A DNA stretch of 64,000 bases from Daldinia sp. FL1419 (lineage: Eukaryota > Ascomycota > Sordariomycetes > Xylariales > Hypoxylaceae): contig MU623399.1 in the NCBI GenBank assembly GCA_025201765.1, positions 62,001 through 126,000 of the forward strand, read 5' to 3'. Of this stretch, positions 24,952 to 37,141 are shown piece after piece. Within the stretch, counting starts at the first letter, position 1, and every line of letters starts with the position of its first letter. The notes below the pieces were generated by a model. The model searched no databases and had not been told where the DNA came from. It saw nothing but the letters and a program-made list of their open reading frames with translations. The translations under genes and the position numbers were made by a program.

Positions 24952-27900
24952 ATGGATTACTCGCGCCAAAACGGCGGACCCGGCTTTGGCCGTGATCTAA
25001 ATAGAGCTGAACGATTTGAGGATGAGAAGCGGCGCATTGTGGAAAGCTGCTTCAACAAAAAGGATGTTGATGGGTCAAGTAAGATTGCCTTTCGTGATTT
25101 GTGTTGCCGATTGCCTTGTATTTTTTACCTGGTCGTGTTCAGGCGCTGACGTACATTGTGCGCCCGTGTAGTACTCGAAACATATATTACCCATATTAGA
25201 ATCACAGAGTATTCTTCACACCCGTCTTCTCCTCCGCCCCCCGAAGCACGATCTCAGTCCGAAAAACCTCGAGTCATCATAGTGGCTGTGCGGAAGTCAG
25301 GCCGGGTGCGTATGCACAAGTCTAAAGAGAATGCCAACGGTTCGTTTTCTATCGGAAAAACATGGGATTTGAATGATCTTAGTGCTATCGAATCCTTCAC
25401 TTCCTCGAGCTCAGATCCCCAGAAGCGAGAATGGGCTGGTGAGACAGGTTTCGTCGTTAATATCGGGAAGCCATATTACTGGCAAGCCCAAGCCGATAAG
25501 GAGAAGAAATTCTTCATTGCTAGCCTTATTAAAATTTACGGAAAATATACTGGCGGTAGCATACCAGAATTGAAGGGTTTCGACTCTCGTGAATTGGAAC
25601 AAGTCTTGGGCTCGCGACGGCCACCACCGGGTCGAGTCCCTGCTTCAGAATCAAGTCCCTCGTTGCGAACCGGCCCTACACCTACACCTCCTCCTCCAAG
25701 ACCAGCAGCAACTCCCCCGCGAATGGAACCTAAAATTTCAAGACCCGAAAGACCAGATCCCGTACAATCCCAAGCCGATATTGCACCTATTCAAAATAAT
25801 ATTCCTCCTGCGGCCTCCGTTGGCGGATTTCAACCCTTCCGTCCCAACCAACCTCCTGGTTCGCCTGCGCGTAAACTAGGCCCTCCTAATGGAACTTCTG
25901 CACCTGCTTTAGCACCACCATTTGGTGTGGACACTGTTCGTACAGGCAACCAAACTGCTGCTTTACGCAGACTAGCCGGAAATAATAAAAGCCAAGAGTC
26001 TATAGCAGCATCCGTCTCTACAACGAGGAGTGATGACTCGGCGAGTATACCCCCGCGTTCGAGGGGAGGATTGGCTGGGCCTGGTGCCTTCGGTCGATTC
26101 GGCGACCCGTCTGCATCGCCTTCGCAAGTAGACCTACCTGACAGGAAGAGACCGCCGATGGATCCAACCAGACCAAAAGAAACCACAGATGACGACCTTG
26201 TACCAGCACCGTTAATGAGCCAGGGCATGCGAAGGGAGCCACCACCAAGGAGTACGGATCGAATGTCGCCCCGAAAGAACTCTGTCGATATTCGAACGGA
26301 AACTAGCTCTCCAGTAAAGCAAGCACCACCTCCAGAACCTGTTCCCGATGTTTCCTCCAGTCCGGTAGATGGGACAAATGGCACGGCCTCCGCGCCCGCT
26401 GCTGAACCCAAGGCCCCCGGGACACCTCCCACTGGTTCGCCAGTGGAAGAAGAAACACGTCCGGGATTAGGGCCCATGATCAAGCCGAAATCCCAGCGTG
26501 ATTTGGCTGGAGCCCTATGGAAAGCAGCCTCGGCTGCATCCGCATTTAAGCCGCGTCCTGGTGGGGCTGGAGAACGGTTGCGGGAAATGCAAAGCAAGAC
26601 TAATCTAAATGGTCCGGACGGGATAACGAGCGTTGTCCCGGCGCCGCCGCGACCTGAACCCAAGCCCGAGGTCCCTAAACCTCTGGATCTTGAGAAGAAA
26701 CCCATCGATAAGGCTTCCCTCGTTCCCGAAGTGAAGGTTACGGTGCCGAATTCCGGCCGGCCAACTAGTCTACATACGTCCGCCAAAGAGAATAAGAGGA
26801 AGAGCATGGAGCAAGCTCGTCAACAAGAATCCCGACGCTTAACTGTGGCCGGTAACGATACGAAATATTTATCTGCCCTCGGCGTGGATACAAGTCTGTT
26901 CCTTGACAAGACCTCAGAATTTGCCAAGTGGTTGGATCACTTTGGTTGGGTGCCTGGTGAACAGATGCGAGGTCGTAATTTTGAGGAGATGAAGCTCGAT
27001 ATTGATCGAGAACTTAATAAGGCCCAGGCTGGAGGTTGGGTCGTTCGATTCCAAGAAGAGGACGATCGTGTAGAGGCGATCAAGAAGGGGCTTGATGTTG
27101 CTATAGGGGAGTGCGATGAACTCGACAACTTACTAACCTTATATAGTGTGGAATTATCCGTGAGTGCGAACCAAAAAAAAAAAAGAAAAAAAATCAAGCT
27201 GGGTATCGCTAATCACATTATAGACTCTGTCCGACGATATCGCATATATAGAAGCGCAAGGCCAGGGTCTACAAGTGCAAGCAGCAAATCAAAAGCTACT
27301 TAGGAAAGAGCTGGAATCTCTGCTTGATACCTGTGCCATCACCTCTGATGATTTGCAAGCCCTCACGGTAGCGCCCCTCGAGACGACATCGGGTCTTGAA
27401 GAGATAGAAACGGCGTTGGTTACCTTATACAAGGCAATGATGAAAATCGACTCCTCTGCTGCTGGGTCAGAGCTACGAAAGAGCGAAGATGCAGGACAAA
27501 ACTCCACCCTTAATACTGACTATGGCAAAATGCGTATTGTCCAGGAGAAAAAGGAGATGTACCGCTCAGAGAGCGTAGCATTTCTCCAAAGGTTCAGCGC
27601 CTTCATGTCTCGACAATTTGACAAGGCAGCTCAGGAGATCAGGGCCGCCGTGGACGGAGCTTTATCCAAGAGGATTGATTCTGGACACCACGATGTCGGC
27701 CGAGATTTACTCTGGAGATATAGTCCTCTTATTCTCTATGCTAGAGAAGTAAACCTCGAGGGCTGGAATCGGTGCCTCCAAGTATACCAAGAGAAGAATC
27801 TCCCACTTTATAAATCAAGATTCAAGGATATACTTGAGTCGTGGAAGCGAAATGTTAGGAAACCTTCGGGTGACGAAGCAGAGCTTTTGTTCACAACCGA

Positions 27901-29319
27901 AATTGAGAGGCAGCAGGAAGGCACTATGGCTACTGCCAGGAAGCTTACCGTTAAGCGGAGCCAGAATCTGGCTAGGAGCTTGCGTGGTGACGGTAGCAAA
28001 ACAAATCTCGATAAAATTTCCGACGGTCGCAGCCTTCCGTATGAAGTATTTGCGGGTATGATGGACGACTTGGTGCCCCTTATCGAAATTGAACAAAATT
28101 TCATCGTTGATTTCTTCCACGCAACTACTTTGGAGACGGCAGATTTCCCCGACCTTGTAGCTGCGTGCAAACCACGAGATCGGCGAGGAGGCGATTTGAA
28201 ACGACACAGGCTCATGGAGCCCGATAGAGAACTAGCCAGGAGAGTAACACGAGCCATGGAAGCAATTTTTTCATTTTTGGAGCAAGACCTGCAGAATACC
28301 ATTGATTGGGTGTTATCGCAAGATCCATTGTAAGTTCCCGTTCCTTTTTACGTCTCATTAATATAATCGATGATGGCTAATTCCAGAAAAATAGGCAAGG
28401 AGTTGGTATTCTCGCGGTACTTGAGCACAAACAATTAGAAATGACGCAGTCTAATCAAGATTTCTTGAACAACGTGTTGCAGAAGCTTCACGGCAATCTG
28501 GAGTCACGCTTCACAAAATTCGTCGAGGGGCAGATCCGTGCAATTGAAGACACCAAAGTCAAGATCAAGAAACGCAAGGGTGTCATCTCCTTTATGAGAG
28601 TCTTCCCTCATTTCTCAAATTCCGTGGAATCTATGCTTATGACGGTGGATACGAACTCTTCCGTCAGAAAAACTGTGGACAGAGAGTACGATCGTATCAT
28701 CAAGACTATGTTTGATTCCCTCAAGGTTATCGCTCGCGAGAATCCTGCTACTCTTACAAATAGCGGCGCTGATCCGGAGGATAAGGAGGCACTTAACTAC
28801 CATATCCTCCTAATCGAAAATATGAATCACTTCTTAGAGGAGCTTGATACGCACGGGTTGGAGATACTAGAAGACTGGAAGGAAGCTGCCGCGGGCGAAA
28901 TGAGCGAACACATGGGTTTTTACATTAATGCGATCATGCGCCGACCATTGGGCAAGTTACTCGAATACCTCGAGAATATTGAGACGCAGCTCGCCGCAGG
29001 AAAGAGTCCCAATATTGTTGCCGCACAGCCGAGCAACGCAAGGGGGACATTCAACAAGATCCTCAGCGGTTATGATGCCCGCGAAGTACGCAAAGGCGTC
29101 GAAACATTACGGAAGCGAGTCGAGAAACATTTCGGCGATGCTGACGACCCAAGTTTAAGTCGTAGCCTAGTCAACAGGGTCCTTCGGGAATGCGAGAAGT
29201 TCTACGGGGAAATCGAAGTTCGGATTTCTACAGTTACAACAACGGTATATGGTGGCGATGTACTATTTGAATGGCCTCGCGCTGATGTGAAGAGTGCCTT
29301 TGCCACTACCGGTCGGTAG
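24952..29319 (+). CDS. sec3: exocyst complex component Sec3
   Basis: Subunit of the octameric exocyst that tethers secretory vesicles to the plasma membrane; Sec3 binds PI(4,5)P2 and Rho GTPases. Exons 24952-25078, 25172-27159, 27224-28329 and 28395-29319 give 1381 aa, normal for fungi. Residues ~40-155 form the Sec3-type PH/PIP2-binding domain (LETYITHIRITEYSS, RVIIVAVRKSGRVR, KPYYWQAQADKEKKFFIAS). Residues ~200-560 are Pro/Ser-rich and probably disordered. The C-terminal half is the helical exocyst domain: LETCAITS-type segments after LSDDIAYIEAQGQGLQ, then QSNQDFLNNVLQKLHG and VISFMRVFPHFSN. The intron at 27160-27223 has an odd A-rich body. A long antisense frame over 25830-26807 is a by-product of Pro-rich codons. 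Confidence 0.95.
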
Positions 29320-29925
29320 GTCGGACCGAGTGACTGGAAGCACGCATCTTCCCTAGGGCGTAAGTCGACAAGCAGCGGAAGGTCTCGTATTATAACATCG
29401 ATGGATGGTTGGCATGATGGGAGTTCGGCTGGTAGTACATATTCACGATAATTGTATAAGATGACTGTTTCATCCATGCGTAATTCCGCCGGATGCCGCA
29501 ATAGAAATGCAGACTAGGTGTACGAATAGTTATATGCCTGGATCCTGCACTGCCGATAATTAGGTTAACCTAGACAATCATCAATTCTCAATACCCCCCT
29601 TCCCCCAAGTTCTGGTATCATATCGCTTTAAATATAATCTCGATACACCAATTAGCCACCCAGTCTTTCTACTCTTGCCAGGCTTTTGAGATTTTCTCTT
29701 CCAGGAAAGTGGACGCGCCCCTCAACCACGAATGCGTCCAAAATATTAAGGGGAGGTCCGAGCTATGGTAGGTCCGCTGCCAGGGTCGGGGCAAAATGTT
29801 TGGAAGCGAACTGATTCCTAATGGTGCAGGATCCTCATATATACCGGAGCATCGTCACATGGGCCGAACGAGGCCTAGATATAGTTGTCAACTTTTATTT
29901 CTATAGACATCGCTTAATCGCATGG
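29320..29925. other. intergenic region downstream of sec3
   Basis: No intact gene. The right part may hold more decayed C-terminal sequence of the esterase pseudogene (a possible RYI-stop-GS trace near 29830), too weak to call. Confidence 0.4.
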
Positions 29926-31284
29926 ACTTACTGTACTATTTTCGCCGCAGGTCTGAGAAAGTAATTTCTAGTGATCCGTTCGGCAATCACACTATCGACT
30001 CCATCCGGACCATATGGCGCCAGGGCGTTTCCTTCATCGCCCACAGTCCCAATGATAGCCGGCTACACAAAGTATTAGCCCCCAAACCCCGTAAGGCTAA
30101 CTACCCGAAATGCGAACCCGTAAAGACCTGGGCAAACTTAAGAATCGGGGGGGGGGGGGGGGGGGGAAAGTAAATAAAAGAAAACCCAAAACCACGATGT
30201 GACAATGTAAAAAAAAAAAGAAAAACCAGATTGGCTGGCAGAAAAAAAAAATNNNNNNNNNNACCACCCCCCCCCCCCCCCCCACCCCCCCCCCCCCACC
30301 CCCCCCCCCCCCCCCCCCCCCCCCGCCCCCCCCCCCCCCCCCCCCCCGGCCCCCGCCCCATATAAGTTTACTGAACTTACCCGCCTTCACACGTTCTTCA
30401 AAGTCATCAAACATAGTATATCCGTCTATGATGGGCCTAAAGCTCAGAGAAGGCGGGCTCTTAGAGGCTGCGTGAGGCTCACGCCGTGAGCCTTGATAAA
30501 ATCCATAACCTTTTCCGCGTACTGTTGCCTCATGAAGTCTAGCTCAGTCGTGGGACTGCCCCCCAAATCCTAAACCCTTAGCTACGAAGCTGAAAGGATT
30601 GTTTTTTTGGATCTAATGTGAGCAAGGGCGGTAATGCTGTACCCGAGTTAATTATCTGGTTTCGCACGAGTGGCTTGTCCGGGTACTGAAACGAGTGGAC
30701 GTCCGCGCTTCGGCCACCGGCTGACTGTCCGAAATGCGTCATACGCTCGGGATCACCGCCGAAAGAAGCGATATGTTCGCGCACTCATTCCAGACCCAAA
30801 CGTTGATCTAAGAACCCGAGATTTCGCTGATGGGGAGGCAACCCGGTTGTATTGGGGAAACCAAATATCGTGAGCCGGTAACTATGCCATTTAGATTTAG
30901 CGATGCGCTGAAGGCAGTCGGTTCTCACTTTATGCTCACGACAATATGTCGTTAGTTGGCTTCAACTCAAGGCGTAGGATTTTGGTAAGGGATCGTACTG
31001 CCACCAACCAGGGACGCTCCACTAGTAATCCATACAATGACTGGTAAATTTCTGCTTAGAGAATCTCTGGCGGCTTTCTTCGGTACCCATATGCTTAATG
31101 ACAGGCAATCTTCTGGCGTAAGATCATCAATCCGAAATTTCGGGGCGTCCGAGTCACGTATATATCGATGGCGGCCCATCGAACCACTGCGGGCAGGAGC
31201 CGAATTCAGTGGCGTCGAAGTGATCAAGCGGTTCCTTTGGTATAGGGGGTAGCCACCGTTTTGATCCAATAGGGGCTTCAGCAA
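29926..31284 (-). pseudogene. type-B carboxylesterase/cholinesterase-like pseudogene
   Basis: Order and motifs match a fungal type-B carboxylesterase: LTPEDCLSLSIWVPK, LPVIVWI, GGSTIPYQNP, NYRLTIFGFPNTTGLP, NLGFLDQRLGLE, then REHIASFGGDPERMTHFGQSAGG with the catalytic Ser, IINSGTALPP, and beyond the gap GDEGNALAPYGPDGVDS. The frame is broken at positions where the family has Trp (TGA after QNPTP; TGA after GLE), Gln (TAA in VEANQR-type context) and again before LGPIIDG. The oxyanion segment reads TSGAS rather than GGGF-like. An intron (about 68 nt, ends near 30892) can still be recognised. A 10-N gap with poly-G/poly-C flanks interrupts the 3' half, so the exact extent is unsure. Confidence 0.85.
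30148..30357. other. assembly gap (10 N) bracketed by poly-G and poly-C tracts
   Basis: Ns occupy 30253-30262. A run of about 19 G (from about 30148) lies left and nearly 95 bases of almost pure C lie right. A fixed-size N block with complementary homopolymers looks like a join of low-quality read ends, not biology. Confidence 0.85.
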
Positions 31285-31776
31285 AGGGTATGCCTAGAAA
31301 TTAGGCCACATTGGGATATTCTTCGCTCACAAAACCGCATAGTGAGCCAAAAGTAGAATCCACGGTCAAGAAGTCCATATTAGAGGAGCTATTCTTCGGA
31401 TAGACCATCTCGAAAACTCGGAATCGATTTCAAGATGACACCACCCCGGGATGCGGATAGCGGTATTACAACCAGACCATTAAGCTAGTAAACTTGGCCT
31501 ATAACTTTCAGAATAACAGTCATTAGGTAGGTATATCTTATATTTAAAAAAATGAGCGATATATATGAATACGATGTACCCCAGAGTGCCTCTAAATCCG
31601 ATGTCGCTCCAACTTAACTTAGCCCCCAGCTTTGGCGTCCGCACTATCCAACCCGGTTTCTAACCTAGGAACCTACCTACCTAGGTAAGTAGTGATATTT
31701 TACACAGAACGAGGTTAAACTTAACATAGGTACGAGTAGAGATGAAGTTCTATTATGCCCTCACGCATGCTCAAGT
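31285..31776. other. intergenic region
   Basis: No gene seen. AGGTACCT-like palindrome cluster near 31665-31685. It separates the esterase pseudogene from the 3' end of the siderophore transporter. Confidence 0.4.
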
Positions 31777-33758
31777 TCAACTTCTTAACGTTGTTATTGG
31801 TTCAATATCAGCTTTCTCTGCGACTTTACCGTCTTCTGACGTAGATACCTGATCCTCTACGAGATTATGGGCATCACTAAATCTCAATTAGCGAGCTGCG
31901 TCTGAGAGTAATGTTTAAAGGAGTGTGAAACACACCTAAGCTTTCGGTTGGGAAGATACCAACTGAATATAAACCCAGGTACTACTGTGCCGAAGGCGAC
32001 ATAGGTAAAATAGGCAAGAATCTTATTATAAGCTCTTGCGATGGCGTTTCTCTCAGGGCTTCCTACAGGAGGTAGATCCTTCGTAATAGAGTTGAAGATG
32101 GACTCTATAAGCACGGGCGTTCCGCCGGGACCAAGTTCCTTTGCCAATTCGGCTCTGAAGTAATTTGTATAAATACCACCCCCAATAGCTGTTCCGATGG
32201 TAGATCCAAGGGAGGCAAGACAGACAGCCAACGAAGTCATCTGCGCTACCTCTTTGTGGGGTACTGCGACGGTAGATGCGACAAAGCTGCAAGTGCCTAC
32301 GAGTGCGTCTCCTATGCCTTGTATGATTTGCACTGCAATGATTTCAGCAGTACTCGAACCAGAATTTCTGATTCGAAACATTAAACCAAAGCCAAGGAGA
32401 CGAACGCATACTCCTGCGAAGATGAACCATTTATAACGACGTCTCCACCACAAGGCAGCACCGAGGACAATCCCCGATAGAAACTGAACGGCGCGATTGG
32501 CGGCAGAGACGAATACCGCATCTCGGATGGAATAGCCACGGGCTATGATGCACCACGTATAAAAATAACTATGTGTTACTCCCATTGCGATGCTATCCGT
32601 AGAGGACAACAGCAACGCCATCGTTATATTTGGATCCTTCAAGTACCGCGTCGGCATAAGGGGGTGTTTGGCAACAAAACGCTCATAAAATGGAAGCGCT
32701 ATAAGACACAACCCTCCGGCAACAACGCATACTATTACCCAAGGGGTCTTCCAACCATTCGAGAGAGTGCCTGCAAGCGTCGCAGGAAGCAGAATAAGAG
32801 CAAGCCCGACGGTAAAGAGGCTCATACCTCCCGCGTCGAGTTCGGAAAAGAATTTGTAGCCTGTCATGTTGCCCTCCGTGGCCCAGCCAGCTTGTCTCGC
32901 CTTACGCTGCCACCTTAAAAGGAGGTAGATGATCGGTGCTAAGCCGATAGGCATGATAATCCCAAGCATGCCGATGCCCCATCGCCACCCAATGCCGTTA
33001 ACGACCTTTTCGGTAACAAATGCAGAAGTGAAGCTAACTTGGAAGTTAGGATGCACAGTCAGACCTGGAGCGGTGAATAGAAAATCCTTACGGCATAAAG
33101 ATATGTGGCAAGAATTGCAACTGCACCGCGAAGCCCCTCTGCCTCGCTGTCGAAACGTCAGCGGCTAGGATATCATTCAGAGTATTCACTCCTGTCTGGG
33201 CGAATACGTGGATCATGTAGCCGGCAGCATAGCTCTCATAGTTTGGCGATTTTGCACAGAGGATCGCGGCAACTATGTAAAAGAGTAGCCAGACGGGATA
33301 CGTCTCGCCGCGGCCGAAGACATCTGATAGCTTGGCAACGAGTGGCTTGAGCACGGCGAAGCAGAGACTACCGGCAGTACCGACAGTTGCTAACGTGGAT
33401 ATCCGGTCGAAGCTGGATTGTGCGTAAACGAAGTACGTGTGTATTGTTGAATTATTGAACTCGCTAGATTCGTCATTAGTAAACCTTTTGGAGGAATTGT
33501 TTTGGGTCTTTGAGTCTATGCTCACAAGGCGATCATGGAGAAGCATAACCTATATCAATATGTCAGCATTCCTTCGCCCTCCTATATTTAAACAGTAAAG
33601 ACTTACGCTATAACGGCTAGAAGCTTCCCATGTTCTCCCCAGACGGCCTGGATAGCCTCAATCTTGTTAGTACCAGATGCTCCATCTTTGCAAGGACTAA
33701 ATCTCAGGTTCTGTTCCTCCAAATCAACAACAGCTGGTATATCAACCTCTTTTTCCAT
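31777..33758 (-). CDS. siderophore-iron transporter (MFS, SIT family)
   Basis: Fourteen-helix MFS permease importing ferric siderophores (ARN/Mir/SIT type). Exons 33758-33607, 33549-33526 (a 24-nt micro-exon), 33463-33092, 33033-31936 and 31876-31777 give 581 aa. Seen: IEAIQAVWGEHGK before helix 1, FNNSTIHTYFVYAQSSF, KLSDVFGRGETYP (motif A region), RQRGFAVQLQFLPH, VNGIGWRWGIGM, LLRWQRKARQAG, MPTRYLKDPN, and IGTAIGGGIYTNYF in the last third. The last exon restores the acidic tail SDAHNLVEDQ in place of a stop inside the intron. The micro-exon is supported by phase and by the FSMIAFEF helix it rebuilds. It is the only intact gene in a decayed block. An iron-GATA site lies 357 bp upstream. Confidence 0.92.
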
Positions 33759-34795
33759 CTTGGAGAGCACTTAATAATATTATTCAAGATTAACGACTAG
33801 TGTTGAGTTTCAGACGTGCTTGAAAATATTTCAGGACATCTTTATAGAGGTTGTTAAGGAACTATACGATGACTGTTTCTAGACCACGCAAAGAGCTGAT
33901 CTATGATAGATAGAGCTAGAGTAGGAATCTAAACAACCGATTCAACATCTGAAGATGTCATATCAATGCCTAATTAACTCTCAAATAATTCTAATAATAC
34001 CCTTTTGGTTATTTGTGCTATCATCATCTCTAAGGGTTGGCCATCCCAAGGCTACCAAATTAGCAGCACCGCTATCAATGTACCAACAATAGACCCCTTC
34101 AATAAGATACAATGATCTGATAAACTACACGTTTGGGTGTAGCTCTAACTATGTGAAATGGATTTAGTGCTACCTAGACGGGGATCTATAGACAGAGTTG
34201 GACTCCGTCGGATGCAATAATACCCACTCGTCAGATTGCAACATAAAGATAGGTAATAAGGATATACGCCAAGAAAGGGTTCTTGCAGGTCCATTAAGAA
34301 CGCTTTCTGCGGGAACCCATCGATCATGTGTTCGATATTTGCGGAGAACTAGAGCCCGCCATGCGATACATATAGGCAAGGTCTCGAATGATGGCGGCGC
34401 AAAGGTCTTTTTCACATGCTGAAATAGGCACGTACGTACCTACATATGATGCCTTCAAAGCTACAAATAAATATAAGGTCTAGTTTACCTTACCTAAAGC
34501 ACAGATAGACCTTGTCGTAATTGTATAGAGAAGTTTATCAGCCGCAACAGAGCAAGCCGAACGAAGTATCATTCATTTTCACGTTGTACATCCTTAAAAC
34601 CAATGACAATCCAACTAGTCGACTCTTAGAGGTATGTGCCACGATGTATAGTTATCATGATCCGACTGCTTCCTCATTTCCGTCTTGTCTCATTATCGTT
34701 CATTCTCGTCGAACTAAGCACGCTAATTTAGTAAATCAGGTCACCTCCAGCGAAACTCTTGGTTCTACATCGAAAAGCCCCATAGGTTCCCATAG
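33759..34795. other. siderophore transporter upstream region
   Basis: Apart from the GATA site and GATA-like TGATAGATAG near 33904, no gene is supported. Small open frames near 34145-34420 and 34521-34859 show no motif. Confidence 0.5.
34115..34123. promoter_or_regulatory. ATCTGATAA iron-responsive GATA (SreA/SRE-type) site
   Basis: Exact match to the fungal siderophore-repressor consensus ATCWGATAA, about 357 bp upstream of the siderophore transporter ATG. In other ascomycetes a GATA repressor binds such sites to shut uptake genes in high iron; its use here is inference. Confidence 0.6.
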
Positions 34796-36165
34796 CTATT
34801 GTTCCGGGCTCACTAAATCAAGTGCTGGATCTAGGGGGGGTTCGTGTATGACGTCTTGAGAGGAAATATGTGGCCAGTGGAACGTATCAAGAGGTTTTGC
34901 AGAACCTTGTTCTTGAGCGATCTCATTAACTTCATTTGGTTCGTACTGATCCGGATGCTGTTGGCCTAATGATCTCCCGAACCTTGTCCTTGCCTCACTC
35001 GCCAATGTACACGAAGCTGACATCTCACATAAGGCTTCGTCCAACGTTGGGAATGGAGTGTCTTCCACTAGAGAAGTTAGAGAACTTGAGATTCTCGATA
35101 TGACTATGATGGCGCTCGTAGCGACTATAGCGCCCTGCACTAGAGTTAAAGGTGCATTCCCTAGAGTATCTTGGCCTTTTAACCTCTCCAGGATATCAGC
35201 TATTTCTTCCGCGGAAGATTTGCAGATCTTAATAGACTCGGATAGAGATGTAGAGACAGGACCCGTGCTCCTACGCAGAGCAGCCGATTCGGGATTCACG
35301 ATAAACGGGAGATTAAGGCATATACGAGTGCTGTGATACAATGTACTAGGTTGGTCAACAATGTCAGTAATGTAGTCTTGCAGGTTGAGATTGGGCTCGT
35401 AGTACTGTAGGACAGTCACATTCGGCTGTAGACGATCTTTGTTAGTAAACCACTCGGATAAAGAGCATCCCTAGTAAACTCTCCTTCGGAATTCTTCGTC
35501 GAAAAAGTACGCTGTTGTTGATTGCATAGACCGCCCCCAGAATATTAGGTCTCTTTGAAGTCCTAGATTTTGCCCCATTGGAAACACCATGCCTAATTTC
35601 TTGTTAGGACACCCAGCCCTTAGATAAATTACCACTCCCTACCTCATAGATAGTATGCGCGGCATGCACGGCATAACAGCGCCCGTACTGAGGCTATCGT
35701 TGGAACCGCAAGTCCTTGTCTCAACAGTGTTTCCTCAGCAGAGCCGATAAAGCCGGCCGCCAGCGCTGTGATATCCGGGTCGGGAGACGTTAATGTGCCC
35801 AAAACGCAGGCCGCATATATGAGCGGCGGCGAACAAAATTCGCCGTTAATCGGGTCTCAGTCGAATTCTTGAACAAAACATTCCCGGTTGATAAACATAA
35901 CTTGAGGATATTGCCAATAGAATAACAGCGCGATGCAAAGCCGTATTGTAGGATTATGGCAGTATTCCCTCAAGAGTCGCAATGCGCTGCTCGAGTGCTG
36001 CGGCATACTCTCGTGAGTCGTGATATGGGTGGCCGTTTGAAATCATTATCGCGGAATTCGCACTTGGAATTCGCTGCGAGGCAATTTCCACACGGATGGG
36101 TTCGCGAATAGCGAATCTATTTGATTACCTATTTAGTCGAAGAGTATCCTCCATACGTATATGTA
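34796..36165 (-). pseudogene. Zn2Cys6 transcription factor pseudogene
   Basis: Decayed fungal binuclear-zinc regulator. Reading 5' to 3': a degenerate cluster ending CGNCLAANSKCEFRDNDFKRPP in broken form (several cluster Cys appear as Tyr), then SREYAAALEQRIATLEGIL in another frame because of a 7-nt duplication (TCACGAC/TCACGAG). Next comes fungal_trans-domain sequence LIYAACVLGTLTSPDP and EETLLRQGLAVPTIASV. Further on GMVFPMGQNLGLQRD, then DEEFRRRVY-stop-GCSLSEW, where the family has Trp (TGG to TAG). After that stop 207 codons stay open to 34796. Several independent breaks make it non-functional. Its position beside the siderophore transporter may be chance. Confidence 0.85.
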
Positions 36166-36357
36166 ACATATAAAAAAGTATTCAGGTGTTAGCACCTTTC
36201 TATGTTGGTAACGCTTACATCTAAACTAATGTCAATCTTCAGTCTTCATATAGGGGCCAGTAGTGTCGATATCTTACGATAAACTTCTCATAACTATGAT
36301 TATTCTCCATTTTAGTATACTATCTCTGGGAAATGAGATGTAGCAAGGTGTTTTTGG

Positions 36358-36393
36358 GTTTGTTTGTTTGTTTGTTTGTTTGTTTGTTTGTTT
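36358..36393. repeat. (GTTT)9 microsatellite
   Basis: Nine uninterrupted GTTT units. Confidence 0.95.
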
Positions 36394-36604
36394 CTATACA
36401 TTAACAGAGAGCTCTAGGTTAGAATAGATGTTGAAGAAGTGAGTCTACCTCTCTTATTGATATCTAGGTACTTCCTTAGGTACCTCTTGGTACGCTAGGT
36501 ACAAGGTTTAGGGACTTAATGTCGTGGTTTAGGTGCATATTACGACAGCTTCCAGTGCACCTTCCCCTTACCTAATCATGCCGGGACGGCTTAGGTACCC
36601 AGTA

Positions 36605-37028
36605 GGCCCCGAATTTTAATGGCGCGGTCTTGGCATTTTACCCCCAAAATTGCTAAAGAAACAACATATTCAACTCAACATAATAAATATAAATAAAATC
36701 CTAAAAATTCAAGAAAAATAACTAATAGGTTCTATTTTGAATTATTTATTTATTCGTTTTTTTACTATTTTCATATCTTTAGATTCCATTGAATTGTGTT
36801 GAGTAATAGTATAATCCTTGAAACCTGTTTTAACACCTTATATTCAAACCAAAATTATGAACGCGTCTTTATAGCAACTAAAAATCTAAAATTACAGATA
36901 TGTAAAGAAGCTTTTTACGAATAAAATCATAATTTTTATAATTTTTTATATTATTGTTTTGGTTGTAGAACTGTTATATATTCTAAAGGAGTTGAAATGC
37001 CAAGACCGCGCCATTAAAATTCGGGACC
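36605..37028. mobile_element. 424-bp MITE-like inverted-repeat element
   Basis: Terminal inverted repeats of about 34 bp, GGCCCCGAATTTTAATGGCG at the left and its complement (one mismatch near the tip) at the right, continuing through GCGGTCTTGGCATTT. The interior of about 350 bp is strongly AT-rich and non-coding. No clean target duplication is visible, so the superfamily is unclear. It lies between two pseudogenes. Confidence 0.75.
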
Positions 37029-37141
37029 GGCTGGTACCCCGGAAATACCTATTTAAATGCACGGGGCAATGACGGGATTATCTACGACGCGTCCTTTCCA
37101 AACATTTCCAGCATCAACACGATACGTAGGTACCTAGGTAC

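Noticed and set aside
25830..26807. Long antisense frame (over 300 codons) opposite sec3
   Set aside because: It mirrors the Pro/Ser-rich low-complexity codons of sec3, has no motif, and sec3 is certain.
30097..30414. Gly-rich frames across the N gap
   Set aside because: They translate poly-C/poly-G assembly artefact.
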